Assembly: GCA_946481425.1 (NCBI GenBank)
Contig: CAMLNT010000109.1
Location: forward strand, 1 to 7,526
Length of the DNA: 7,526 bases
DNA from: an uncultured Brevundimonas sp.
GTDB taxonomy: Bacteria > Pseudomonadota > Alphaproteobacteria > Caulobacterales > Caulobacteraceae
Direction of reading: 5' to 3'
Both the position numbers and the translations under genes were made by a program. The first letter of the stretch is position 1. Every line of letters begins with the position of its first letter. The notes beneath the pieces are model-generated. The model was not told the origin of the DNA, made no database searches, and saw only the letters and a program-made list of their open reading frames with translations. Positions 1 through 4,849 of this stretch are shown piece by piece.

Positions 1-625
1 GCAGCGCGGTCAGCTTGGCGGATTCCTTGGCCAGGTCGGCGTCGACGAGGTTGCCTGCGCCGGACTCCAGGGCGTCCTGGAGCTTCTGGTTGAACGCCAG
101 CTGACGCTCGTACGACTTGGCGTTCGTGCCTTCGGTCTGAAGGATGGCCGCGTATTCGTTGATCACCGTCTGCACGTTGGCGGCCGTGGCCGAACCCGCA
201 GCGTTGAGCGCCGTGGCCGCAGCCGTCATCGCCGCCGAGCCGTCGAACACGCCGGCGGTGCGGGCGTTGGCGACTTCGGTGGCCAGGGCGGTGTAGTCGG
301 CCTGGTAAGCAGTGGTCGTACCGCCCAGCTCGATGGCGGCGGCGAGCGCCTTCATCTCGGTCAGGGCCGCCATCATGGTTTCACCGGCCGCGATGCGCAC
401 GTCCGAGATGGACTGGTTGCGCAGCAGATTGTTCATCGTGGCGTCGAGAGCCTTGGCGTTGGCTTTCTGGGTGTTGGCGATGGCCCAGACGGCGCCGTTG
501 TCCTTGGCCGAAGAGATCTTCAGGCCGGTGGTGACGCGGTTCTGGACCTTGTCGAGTTCGCGGCTGGTGGCGGCGAAGCTCTGGGCGGCGACCATGGCGC
601 CGTAGTTGGTGTTGATCGAGGCCAT
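1..625 (-). CDS. Flagellin 1, C-terminus cut by window edge
   Basis: Structural subunit of the flagellar filament, exported by the flagellar type III system. The frame is open from ATG (623-625) to the left edge and gives 208 codons; the missing tail should be about 26 residues, judged from the neighbouring paralogues. The N-terminal D0/D1 region begins MASINTNYGAMVAAQ and includes KDNGAVWAIANTQ (about 41-53). The C-terminal D0/D1 part has TNAKSYERQLAF (167-178) and GNLVDADLAKESAKL (191-205). There is no D2/D3 insert. AAGGAG lies 9 nt before the ATG. The first 69 codons and the leader are identical at DNA level to flagellin 2, but residues 70-208 follow flagellin 3 without a gap, so this copy looks mosaic. 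It has its own sigma-54 promoter and is probably monocistronic. Family certain; which named Caulobacter flagellin it corresponds to is not clear. Confidence 0.95.
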   Translation of the reverse strand, partial: MASINTNYGAMVAAQSFAATSRELDKVQNRVTTGLKISSAKDNGAVWAIANTQKANAKALDATMNNLLRNQSISDVRIAAGETMMAALTEMKALAAAIELGGTTTAYQADYTALATEVANARTAGVFDGSAAMTAAATALNAAGSATAANVQTVINEYAAILQTEGTNAKSYERQLAFNQKLQDALESGAGNLVDADLAKESAKLTAL

Positions 626-691
626 TTTGGCGCTCTCCTTCTGTCTTCGACATGTCCGGCTGTCCTTTTGACGGCCGGGAGCTTTTTGCTC
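419..691. repeat. 273-bp perfect direct repeat, copy 1
   Basis: Base-for-base identical to 1361-1633 by reading both copies side by side. It covers the whole leader from about the transcription start and the first 69 codons of flagellin 1. Identity stops abruptly at both ends. Confidence 0.93.
656..691 (-). promoter_or_regulatory. Flagellin 1 leader: two contiguous hairpins
   Basis: In the mRNA, hairpin 1 (679-691) is GAGC-AAAAA-GCTC, starting about 1 nt from the predicted 5' end. Hairpin 2 (656-678) is CCGGC/GCCGG and GTC/GAC around one C-A mismatch, with loop AAAAG. There is no base between them, so they could stack. Downstream, ACATGTCGAAGACAG (641-655) can form a 4-bp stem with a GAA triloop before the ribosome-binding site. 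In Caulobacter, FlbT binds the flagellin 5' leader and reduces mRNA stability; this structure is the natural candidate target here. Confidence 0.65.
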
Positions 692-702
692 ACCCGGCAA
701 GA

Positions 703-719
703 TGCAAGAAGCGGGCCAA
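703..719 (-). promoter_or_regulatory. Sigma-54 promoter of flagellin 1
   Basis: The minus strand reads TGGCCCGCTTCTTGCA (core 704-718), with the -24 GG and -12 GC elements exactly 10 bp apart, as in the consensus TGGCAC-N5-TTGC. The expected start of transcription is about 692, giving a leader of about 67 nt. Late flagellar genes of Caulobacter are RpoN-dependent with FlbD and IHF. The 30 bp just upstream (about 722-752) are unusually AT-rich for this genome. Confidence 0.9.
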
Positions 720-766
720 GATCGACACTAAAGTACTGTAATATAAGCTCTATCCGGACGCACGAA

Positions 767-796
767 GGCGCCCCGGACCATGGGGTCCGGAGCGCC
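767..796 (-). terminator. Hairpin downstream of flagellin 2
   Basis: GGCGC and CCGGACC pair with GGTCCGG and GCGCC around a 4-nt loop and a single C-A mismatch, 12 pairs in all. It follows the flagellin 2 stop by 46 bp. On the transcript it is followed by TTCGTG and not by a true U-run, so it is either a weak intrinsic terminator or a 3'-end stabiliser. It lies upstream of the flagellin 1 promoter and could insulate it. Confidence 0.6.
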
Positions 797-810
797 TCGC
801 CGTGATTGTG

Positions 811-830
811 GAGCGGCGTCGCCGCCGCTC
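811..830 (-). terminator. Second hairpin just after flagellin 2 stop
   Basis: GAGCGGCG-TCGC-CGCCGCTC, a perfect 8-bp stem with a 4-nt loop, begins 12 nt past the stop codon. There is no U-tract. Together with the hairpin at 767-796 it probably defines the 3' end of the mRNA. Confidence 0.5.
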
Positions 831-841
831 CCGTTTCGCGG

Positions 842-1567
842 TTAGCGGAACAGGCCCAGCAGGGCCGAGCTCGAGCTGTTGGCGATGGAAAGCGCCTGGA
901 CGCCGAGCTGCTGCTTGGTCTGCAGCGCGGTCAGCTTGGCGGATTCCTTGGCCAGGTCGGCGTCGACGAGGTTGCCCGCGCCGGCTTCCAGGGCGTCCTG
1001 GAGCTTGTGGTTGAACGCCAGCTGCCGCTCGTACGACTTGGCGTTCGTACCGATCGTCTGCAGTGCGGACGCCGCCGTGGCCATCGCGGAGTCCACGTCG
1101 GCGGCCAGATAGGCGTTGGTGCCGTCTTCCAGGAAGGCCTCGGTGGTCAGAGACAGCGCCGCCGTTCCGTCGAACGTAGCCGCCGTGATGGCCGCCCCGA
1201 TCTCATTGACGATGGCGTCGTAGTCGTTGCGGTAGGCCAGCGTATTCGCCGAAGCCACGCCCCCGTTGGCCGCGATGGCGGCCGCCAGTTCCTTGAGTTC
1301 GGACAGACCCGCCATCACCGTTTCACCGGCCGCGATGCCGACGTCGGCAATCGACTGCTGGCGCAGCAGATTGTTCATCGTGGCGTCGAGAGCCTTGGCG
1401 TTGGCTTTCTGGGTGTTGGCGATGGCCCAGACGGCGCCGTTGTCCTTGGCCGAAGAGATCTTCAGGCCGGTGGTGACGCGGTTCTGGACCTTGTCGAGTT
1501 CGCGGCTGGTGGCGGCGAAGCTCTGGGCGGCGACCATGGCGCCGTAGTTGGTGTTGATCGAGGCCAT
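842..1567 (-). CDS. Flagellin 2 (241 aa)
   Basis: Complete flagellin, the filament subunit. It starts MASINTNYGAMVAAQSFAAT and ends with the usual flagellin terminus ALSIANSSSSALLGLFR. Conserved N- and C-terminal helices (about 1-95 and 170-241) flank a short variable middle that carries about 7 residues more than flagellins 1 and 3. At 241 aa it is shorter than the roughly 273-aa flagellins known from C. crescentus, so the filament surface domain is minimal. The start is fixed by AAGGAG 9 nt upstream and by identity of this start in all three paralogues; a longer upstream open frame is out of frame with it. TAA stop at 842-844, followed 12 nt later by strong hairpins. A sigma-54 promoter lies at 1645-1660. 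The leader and first 69 codons are an exact copy of those of flagellin 1. Confidence 0.97.
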   Translation of the reverse strand: MASINTNYGAMVAAQSFAATSRELDKVQNRVTTGLKISSAKDNGAVWAIANTQKANAKALDATMNNLLRQQSIADVGIAAGETVMAGLSELKELAAAIAANGGVASANTLAYRNDYDAIVNEIGAAITAATFDGTAALSLTTEAFLEDGTNAYLAADVDSAMATAASALQTIGTNAKSYERQLAFNHKLQDALEAGAGNLVDADLAKESAKLTALQTKQQLGVQALSIANSSSSALLGLFR

Positions 1568-1633
1568 TTTGGCGCTCTCCTTCTGTCTTCGACATGTCCG
1601 GCTGTCCTTTTGACGGCCGGGAGCTTTTTGCTC
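1361..1633. repeat. 273-bp perfect direct repeat, copy 2
   Basis: Second copy of 419-691, at 942 bp offset, in flagellin 2. The absence of even synonymous changes implies recent duplication or gene conversion. The promoter upstream of it is not part of the identical block. Confidence 0.93.
1598..1633 (-). promoter_or_regulatory. Flagellin 2 leader: two contiguous hairpins
   Basis: Identical in sequence to the flagellin 1 leader: hairpin 1 at 1621-1633 and hairpin 2 at 1598-1620, followed by the conserved ACATGTCGAAGACAG (1583-1597). Predicted FlbT-responsive leader by analogy with Caulobacter. Confidence 0.65.
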
Positions 1634-1644
1634 GTTGGGATCCC

Positions 1645-1660
1645 TGCAAATTTCGGGCCA
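1645..1660 (-). promoter_or_regulatory. Sigma-54 promoter of flagellin 2
   Basis: The minus strand reads TGGCCCGAAATTTGCA with correct -24/-12 spacing, at the same distance from the start codon as in flagellin 1 (942 bp offset). The expected transcription start is about 1634. It lies outside the block that is identical to flagellin 1, so the promoter matches only in its conserved positions and the spacer differs. Confidence 0.9.
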
Positions 1661-1669
1661 CGATCCGCT

Positions 1670-1688
1670 GGTAAATGACGGATTTACC
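1670..1688. promoter_or_regulatory. Perfect inverted repeat upstream of flagellin 2 promoter
   Basis: GGTAAAT-GACGG-ATTTACC, two perfect 7-bp arms with a 5-bp spacer, starts 10 bp upstream of the sigma-54 core. It could be an operator or activator site. It does not match the CtrA motif, and I see no equivalent at the other two flagellin promoters. Function unknown. Confidence 0.45.
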
Positions 1689-1709
1689 TATCTTTTCGAA
1701 ACGCCGAGA

Positions 1710-1736
1710 GCGCGCCCGGCCTTCTGCCAGACGCGC
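1710..1736 (-). terminator. Hairpin downstream of flagellin 3
   Basis: An 11-bp stem including two G-U pairs (GCGCGTCTGGC with GCCGGGCGCGC) and loop AGAAG, 26 bp past the stop of flagellin 3. No immediate U-run follows. Likely 3' end of the flagellin 3 transcript. Confidence 0.5.
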
Positions 1737-1762
1737 CCCAGCAAGGAGAAGATTCGCTTGGC

Positions 1763-2470
1763 TCAGCCGCGGAAGAGGCTGACGAGCACGCCGCTCGCCT
1801 GGTTGGCGATGGAAAGCGCCTGGACGCCGAGCTGCTGCTTGGTCTGCAGCGCGGTCAGCTTGGCGGATTCCTTGGCCATATCGGCGTCGACCAGGTTGCC
1901 TGCCCCGGCTTCCAGAGCGTCCTGGAGCTTCTGGGTGAAGGCCAGCTGACGCTCGTAGGACTTGGCGTTGGTGCCGACCGTCTGGAGGACACCGGCCCAG
2001 CCGTCGATGACGCTCTGGACGTTGGCGGCCGTAGCGCCAGCGGCGGCGTTCAGGGTGGCGGCCGGGGCCGTCAGGGCGGCGGTGCCGTCGAAGGTCGCGG
2101 CGGCGACCGCGGCGGTGATCTCGGCGGCCAGGGCCGTGTAGTCGGTCTGATAGGCGGTCGTCGTGCCGCCGGCCGCGATGGCGGTCGCCAGAGACTTCAG
2201 CTCGGTCAGGGCGGCCATGATCGTCTCGCCGGCGGCGAGGCCAACGTCAGCGATCGCCTGCTGGCGGTTCAGGGTGTTGAGGCGGGCGTCCAGCGCCTTG
2301 GCGTCGGCGCGCTGCGTCAGGGCCACGGCCCAGACGGCGCCGTTATCCTTGGCGTTCGCAATCTTCAGGCCGGTGGTGACGCGGTTCTGGACCTTGTCCA
2401 GGTCGCGGCCCGTGGCGGCGAAGTGTTGGGCGGCGACCATCGCGCCGTAGTTCGTGTTGATCGAGGCCAT
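1763..2470 (-). CDS. Flagellin 3 (235 aa)
   Basis: Complete flagellin. It starts MASINTNYGAMVAAQHFAAT and ends ALSIANQASGVLVSLFRG, one glycine beyond the usual terminal LFR. The frame is open for 37 more codons upstream, but the start at 2468-2470 is chosen because it matches the paralogues, has AAGGA just upstream, and lies about 64 nt downstream of a predicted transcription start; the longer start would lie upstream of the promoter. It is the most diverged of the three at the N-terminus (GRDLDKVQ, IANAKDNGAVWAVALTQRADAKALDA) and is colinear with flagellin 1 over 208 residues. Its own sigma-54 promoter (2546-2560) and downstream hairpin (1710-1736) make it a separate unit. In Caulobacter, specialised flagellin paralogues such as FljJ act with FlbT in translational control; whether this divergent copy plays such a role cannot be read from sequence. 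Confidence 0.96.
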   Translation of the reverse strand: MASINTNYGAMVAAQHFAATGRDLDKVQNRVTTGLKIANAKDNGAVWAVALTQRADAKALDARLNTLNRQQAIADVGLAAGETIMAALTELKSLATAIAAGGTTTAYQTDYTALAAEITAAVAAATFDGTAALTAPAATLNAAAGATAANVQSVIDGWAGVLQTVGTNAKSYERQLAFTQKLQDALEAGAGNLVDADMAKESAKLTALQTKQQLGVQALSIANQASGVLVSLFRG

Positions 2471-2498
2471 TTTGGCGTCCTTGCTGTCTTCGACATGT

Positions 2499-2532
2499 CC
2501 AACGCCGTTTTGGCGAAGGGAGCGTTTTGCTC
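2499..2532 (-). promoter_or_regulatory. Flagellin 3 leader: same fold, different sequence
   Basis: Hairpin 1 (2520-2532) is GAGC-AAAAC-GCTC. Hairpin 2 (2499-2519) is CC/GG, a TT-TT internal loop, then CGCC-AAAAC-GGCG. The stem bases of hairpin 2 differ from the other two leaders but still pair, the A-rich loops are kept, and the hairpins again abut. The motif ACATGTCGAAGACAG is conserved exactly at 2484-2498. This is the best evidence that the leader acts as RNA. Confidence 0.65.
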
Positions 2533-2545
2533 GCAGCGACAGGGA

Positions 2546-2560
2546 GCAAGGGCGGGGCCA
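2546..2560 (-). promoter_or_regulatory. Sigma-54 promoter of flagellin 3
   Basis: The minus strand reads TGGCCCCGCCCTTGC, with both invariant dinucleotides at the right spacing. The expected transcription start is about 2534, giving a 64-nt leader. An IHF-like site lies 27-39 bp upstream of the core, where DNA bending for enhancer contact would be expected. Confidence 0.88.
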
Positions 2561-2586
2561 GCGCCATCTGCGCCCAGCCAACTTGC

Positions 2587-2599
2587 TATAACATTGATT
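2587..2599 (-). promoter_or_regulatory. Possible IHF site upstream of flagellin 3 promoter
   Basis: The minus strand AATCAATGTTATA matches the IHF consensus WATCAANNNNTTR except for one base in the TTR part. It sits between the sigma-54 core and any upstream enhancer. IHF is known to be needed at several Caulobacter flagellar promoters. A short degenerate motif, so only moderately supported. Confidence 0.45.
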
Positions 2600-2685
2600 T
2601 CATGTAGCTTTCCACGCCCAACGTCGGCCACACAGGCGGAAAGAAGTTCCTAACGAGGCATGAATTGCCGAGTCGGAATGACCGG

Positions 2686-3060
2686 TCAGGCCGCGTCGGG
2701 CTCGATCCCGGCGCCCGCTGCCAGGCCCTGCATCATCATCCGGTTGAGGTCGATGAGGGTCTCGAAATCCTCGTCGCCCTTCATCACCAGGGAGGTGTGG
2801 CGCGACACGAAAAGGCTGAGCGAGATGATGTTGGCGCGCACCTGTGCCGGCAGGCCATTGTCGGGGTCCGTGCAGGTCGTGGCGAGGGTCACCCACAGCT
2901 GGCGGTTCCAGCCGAGCGCGTCGATGCGCGTCGCGAAGTCCTTGGGATCGGACTCCGAGGCGGCCATCAGGGCGCGGGTGACCTGCCCGAACAGGCGGTA
3001 CTCGAGCGCGCGCGGGCTCTCAGTCCGCTGGGCGGTCTGCTGGTAGGCCTGCAGCCCCAT
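2686..3060 (-). CDS. flaF: Flagellar biosynthesis regulator FlaF
   Basis: FlaF family, 124 aa, the usual size. In Caulobacter it is needed for flagellin synthesis and secretion and counteracts FlbT; it acts as a flagellin-specific secretion factor in the cytoplasm. Family marks are the N-terminal [20 protein letters not shown] (5-24), the conserved WNRQLW (51-56) and the helical C-terminal part [12 protein letters not shown] to [12 protein letters not shown] (84-113). The start is at 3058-3060, with AAGG 7 nt upstream. The first 41 bp overlap the end of flbT in another frame, suggesting translational coupling. The gene lies 125 bp upstream of the flagellin 3 promoter, with no clear terminator between. 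Confidence 0.94.
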   Translation of the reverse strand: MGLQAYQQTAQRTESPRALEYRLFGQVTRALMAASESDPKDFATRIDALGWNRQLWVTLATTCTDPDNGLPAQVRANIISLSLFVSRHTSLVMKGDEDFETLIDLNRMMMQGLAAGAGIEPDAA

Positions 3061-3445
3061 GCCCCAACCTTTCGTCTTCGTACTCGATGAGCTTCCGGGC
3101 CGCGAGGAGGCCCTTGTAGTATTCGCGCGCCATGACGTGCTTGGACGCCGCCACGCAGTCGGCCAGCACGGCGGGGTTTTTGATGACCCCCATGAATTCC
3201 GTCAGGCGGGTGGCGAACTCGTCATAGAATTTCTCGGCCGAGCTCTCGTCCAGGTACATCATCATGACCGGGAAATAGATCCGGCGCGCCGGCGAGGTGA
3301 CGTCCTCGGGCTGCATGATGTCCTTCTCGCGAAGAACGGAGGCCTTGTTCTGGAGGATGAGGACGCCGCGCTTGTCGCCGTTCTGGACCACGGCTCCGTT
3401 CAGCACGAAGCGCTCCCCCGGTTTCAAACTCAACTTGAGCGGCAT
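3020..3445 (-). CDS. flbT: Flagellin mRNA regulator FlbT
   Basis: FlbT, 141 aa, the length of the family. It is a small cytoplasmic protein that in Caulobacter binds the 5' leader of flagellin mRNA and lowers its translation and stability until hook assembly is complete. Recognisable segments are [20 protein letters not shown] (1-20), [15 protein letters not shown] (30-44), [15 protein letters not shown] (52-66) and the C-terminal [15 protein letters not shown] (108-122). The start is supported by GGAGG 5 nt upstream of the ATG. It is first in a flbT-flaF pair, directly upstream of three flagellins whose leaders carry conserved hairpins, so regulator and likely targets sit together. A CtrA-like box lies 69-85 bp upstream. 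Confidence 0.95.
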   Translation of the reverse strand: MPLKLSLKPGERFVLNGAVVQNGDKRGVLILQNKASVLREKDIMQPEDVTSPARRIYFPVMMMYLDESSAEKFYDEFATRLTEFMGVIKNPAVLADCVAASKHVMAREYYKGLLAARKLIEYEDERLGHGAAGLPADRPAD

Positions 3446-3513
3446 TCAGCCCTCCACGGTCCCGTCATACGGACGGGCGGTTAATCCTGAGTGTCCTGTC
3501 TGGCCGATTATGG

Positions 3514-3532
3514 TTAGCGGCGACTTAACCAT
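3514..3532. promoter_or_regulatory. CtrA-like binding site in divergent region
   Basis: The plus strand reads TTAG-CGGCGAC-TTAACC followed by AT. This matches the CtrA consensus TTAA-N7-TTAACC at all but one base, with correct spacing. It lies between flbT (minus) and the acidic gene (plus), so it may serve either. CtrA controls early flagellar operons in Caulobacter, which favours flbT. The rest of 3446-3590 shows only the ribosome-binding sites of the two genes. Confidence 0.55.
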
Positions 3533-3590
3533 GATCGCGACGGGAACAGCCCTCCCCGGCCCTGCGTTTCCAGCGGACAGGAGGTGCGTC

Positions 3591-4025
3591 ATGGCTGACC
3601 CCAACAGCGACATCGATCCGCAGGACACCGCAGAAGCGTTCGACGAGGACAATCTGGACGACACGGAGACGTACAAGTTTCGAACCTTCGAAGAGAATCC
3701 CGACCTGCTCGATCTTACGCGAGCCGACGGGGACGAGGACGAAGAGGACGCGGACGAGGAGTTTCTGGCGTTGGAGGATGAGGACCTGGACGAAGAGATC
3801 GAACGGGTCCGGACCGATGGCTATGACGAGAGCGACCTGGACGATGTGACGGATCTCGACGCCCGAGACGGCGTCGGCGAGGACGGCGACGATGAATCCG
3901 GCCTCGTGTTCGTCGGCGACGTCGACAACCTGCGCGGAGCCCAGGGTTCCGCCGCCCATTTCGAGAGCCGCGCGCCGCTGAGCGACGACGACGTCGAGGC
4001 GCTGGGCTATTCAGACGAGGACTGA
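3591..4025 (+). CDS. Very acidic 144-aa protein of unknown function
   Basis: I do not recognise a characterised family. By my count about 57 of 144 residues are Asp or Glu (40%) against 8 Lys/Arg, so it is strongly negative and probably mostly disordered. There is no signal peptide, membrane segment or cysteine. It runs from MADPNSDIDPQDTAEAFDED through an Asp/Glu-rich core (about 46-90) to a less charged part (GLVFVGDVDNL, 104-114) and the end DDDVEALGYSDED. The start at 3591 is chosen over longer open-frame starts because AGGAGG lies 6 nt upstream; extensions would run back into flbT on the other strand. Three bases separate it from the next gene, so the two are co-transcribed. Such composition fits a cation-, DNA-mimic- or chaperone-like role, but that is only a guess. 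Confidence 0.8.
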   Translation: MADPNSDIDPQDTAEAFDEDNLDDTETYKFRTFEENPDLLDLTRADGDEDEEDADEEFLALEDEDLDEEIERVRTDGYDESDLDDVTDLDARDGVGEDGDDESGLVFVGDVDNLRGAQGSAAHFESRAPLSDDDVEALGYSDED

Positions 4026-4028
4026 ACC

Positions 4029-4214
4029 ATGACCGACAAGACCACTGAAGGACCGGCCGCGAAGCGGACCGAACCGTTGAAGCCGGGCGAAAAGCCGGAC
4101 CAGCTCAAGGCCCGCGAGAAGCAGGCCGAGGATCGCCAGGAGGCTCTGGTCGACGAGGCGGTCGAGGAAAGCTTCCCGGCCTCCGACCCGGCCTCGCCCA
4201 AGCACATCACCTAG
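4029..4214 (+). CDS. Small protein with ESFPASDP motif (61 aa)
   Basis: A 61-aa hydrophilic protein. It has a Lys/Glu/Pro-rich first half (TEPLKPGEKPDQLKAREKQ) and a C-terminal segment EALVDEAVEESFPASDPASP (38-57). The motif EESFPASDP recurs in many short alphaproteobacterial proteins of unknown function; I know of no assigned activity. No signal peptide or membrane segment. The ATG is 3 nt after the stop of the acidic gene, with GAGGA inside that gene as ribosome-binding site, so it is probably translationally coupled. Its TAG stop overlaps the TAG stop of pcm on the other strand. Confidence 0.8.
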   Translation: MTDKTTEGPAAKRTEPLKPGEKPDQLKAREKQAEDRQEALVDEAVEESFPASDPASPKHIT

Positions 4215-4849
4215 CCCTCTTTGGCGACGCCCTCGATCAGGGGCACGAAGCGAACCTCGATGAGGCTTTCGCGACGGAAGGTTCCTCCCTCCTCGGCGAC
4301 ATAGCGGTGGAGATACTGGGACCCGGCCTTGCCGACCGGGGCGACCATCACGCCGCCCGGCTTGAGTTGGGCGATGAGATTGTGCGGCTCATGCGGCGCG
4401 GCCGCTGTGACGATGATGCGGTCGAAGGGGGCCTGCTCGGGCCATCCCTTGGACCCGTCTCCGTGCCGCGTGATGATGTTGTCGAGCTGGAGCGCCTTGA
4501 ACCGCGCCTCGGCCTCCGAGAGCAGTGGGCGGTAACGCTCGACCGAATAGACGAAGCGGGCGAGCTTAGAGAGGATCGCGGCCTGGTAGCCTGAGCCCGT
4601 TCCGATCTCGAGCACCCGGTGGCGCGGCTGGACGTCGAGCGCCTGGGTCATCAGGCCAACGACGAAGGGCTGGCTGATCGTCTGGCCCCGCTCGATCGGC
4701 AGGGCGGCGTCCTCCCAGGCCTGCTCCAGGAACTGGGGGTGTACGAAGGCGGCGCGGTCGATCGCCTCCATCGCCTCGAGCACGCGCGTTTCCGTGACGC
4801 CCTGGCGGCGCAGGCCGAGGATCAGACGGGCGGCGCGATCGTCGGTCAT
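4211..4849 (-). CDS. pcm: Protein-L-isoaspartate O-methyltransferase
   Basis: Transfers a methyl group from S-adenosylmethionine to L-isoaspartyl residues in aged proteins, starting their repair. At 212 aa it has the normal family length. Visible motifs are GQTISQP (55-61, substrate side), the SAM-binding motif I VLEIGTGSGY (79-88), DRIIVTAAAP (143-152) and LKPGGVMVAPVG (162-173). It is the last gene of serS-surE-pcm: its ATG overlaps the surE stop (ATGA, 4846-4849). AAGGA sits directly against the ATG with almost no spacing, so translation likely depends on coupling from surE. It ends inside the stop codon of the convergent small gene, with no room for a separate terminator. Confidence 0.96.
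   Translation of the reverse strand: MTDDRAARLILGLRRQGVTETRVLEAMEAIDRAAFVHPQFLEQAWEDAALPIERGQTISQPFVVGLMTQALDVQPRHRVLEIGTGSGYQAAILSKLARFVYSVERYRPLLSEAEARFKALQLDNIITRHGDGSKGWPEQAPFDRIIVTAAAPHEPHNLIAQLKPGGVMVAPVGKAGSQYLHRYVAEEGGTFRRESLIEVRFVPLIEGVAKEG

Noticed and set aside
806..1678. 290-codon plus-strand open frame opposite flagellin 2
   Set aside because: Low-complexity Gly/Arg/Val translation mirroring a real flagellin; no ribosome-binding site and no family resemblance.
1..2470. Three repeated blocks as a tandem-repeat or CRISPR-like array
   Set aside because: They are three full flagellin genes; the repetition is paralogy and gene conversion, not short spaced repeats.
2471..2581. N-terminal extension of flagellin 3 by 37 codons
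   Set aside because: It would start upstream of the sigma-54 promoter and through the leader hairpins; paralogues start at the internal MASINTN.
3297..3590. N-terminal extension of the acidic gene by 98 codons
   Set aside because: It overlaps flbT on the other strand, has basic, unrelated composition and no ribosome-binding site; AGGAGG marks the start at 3591.
4230..4243. Short hairpin in the pcm 3' end as a terminator for the plus-strand pair
   Set aside because: Only about 4 pairs (CCCT/AGGG), no U-tract, and within coding sequence.
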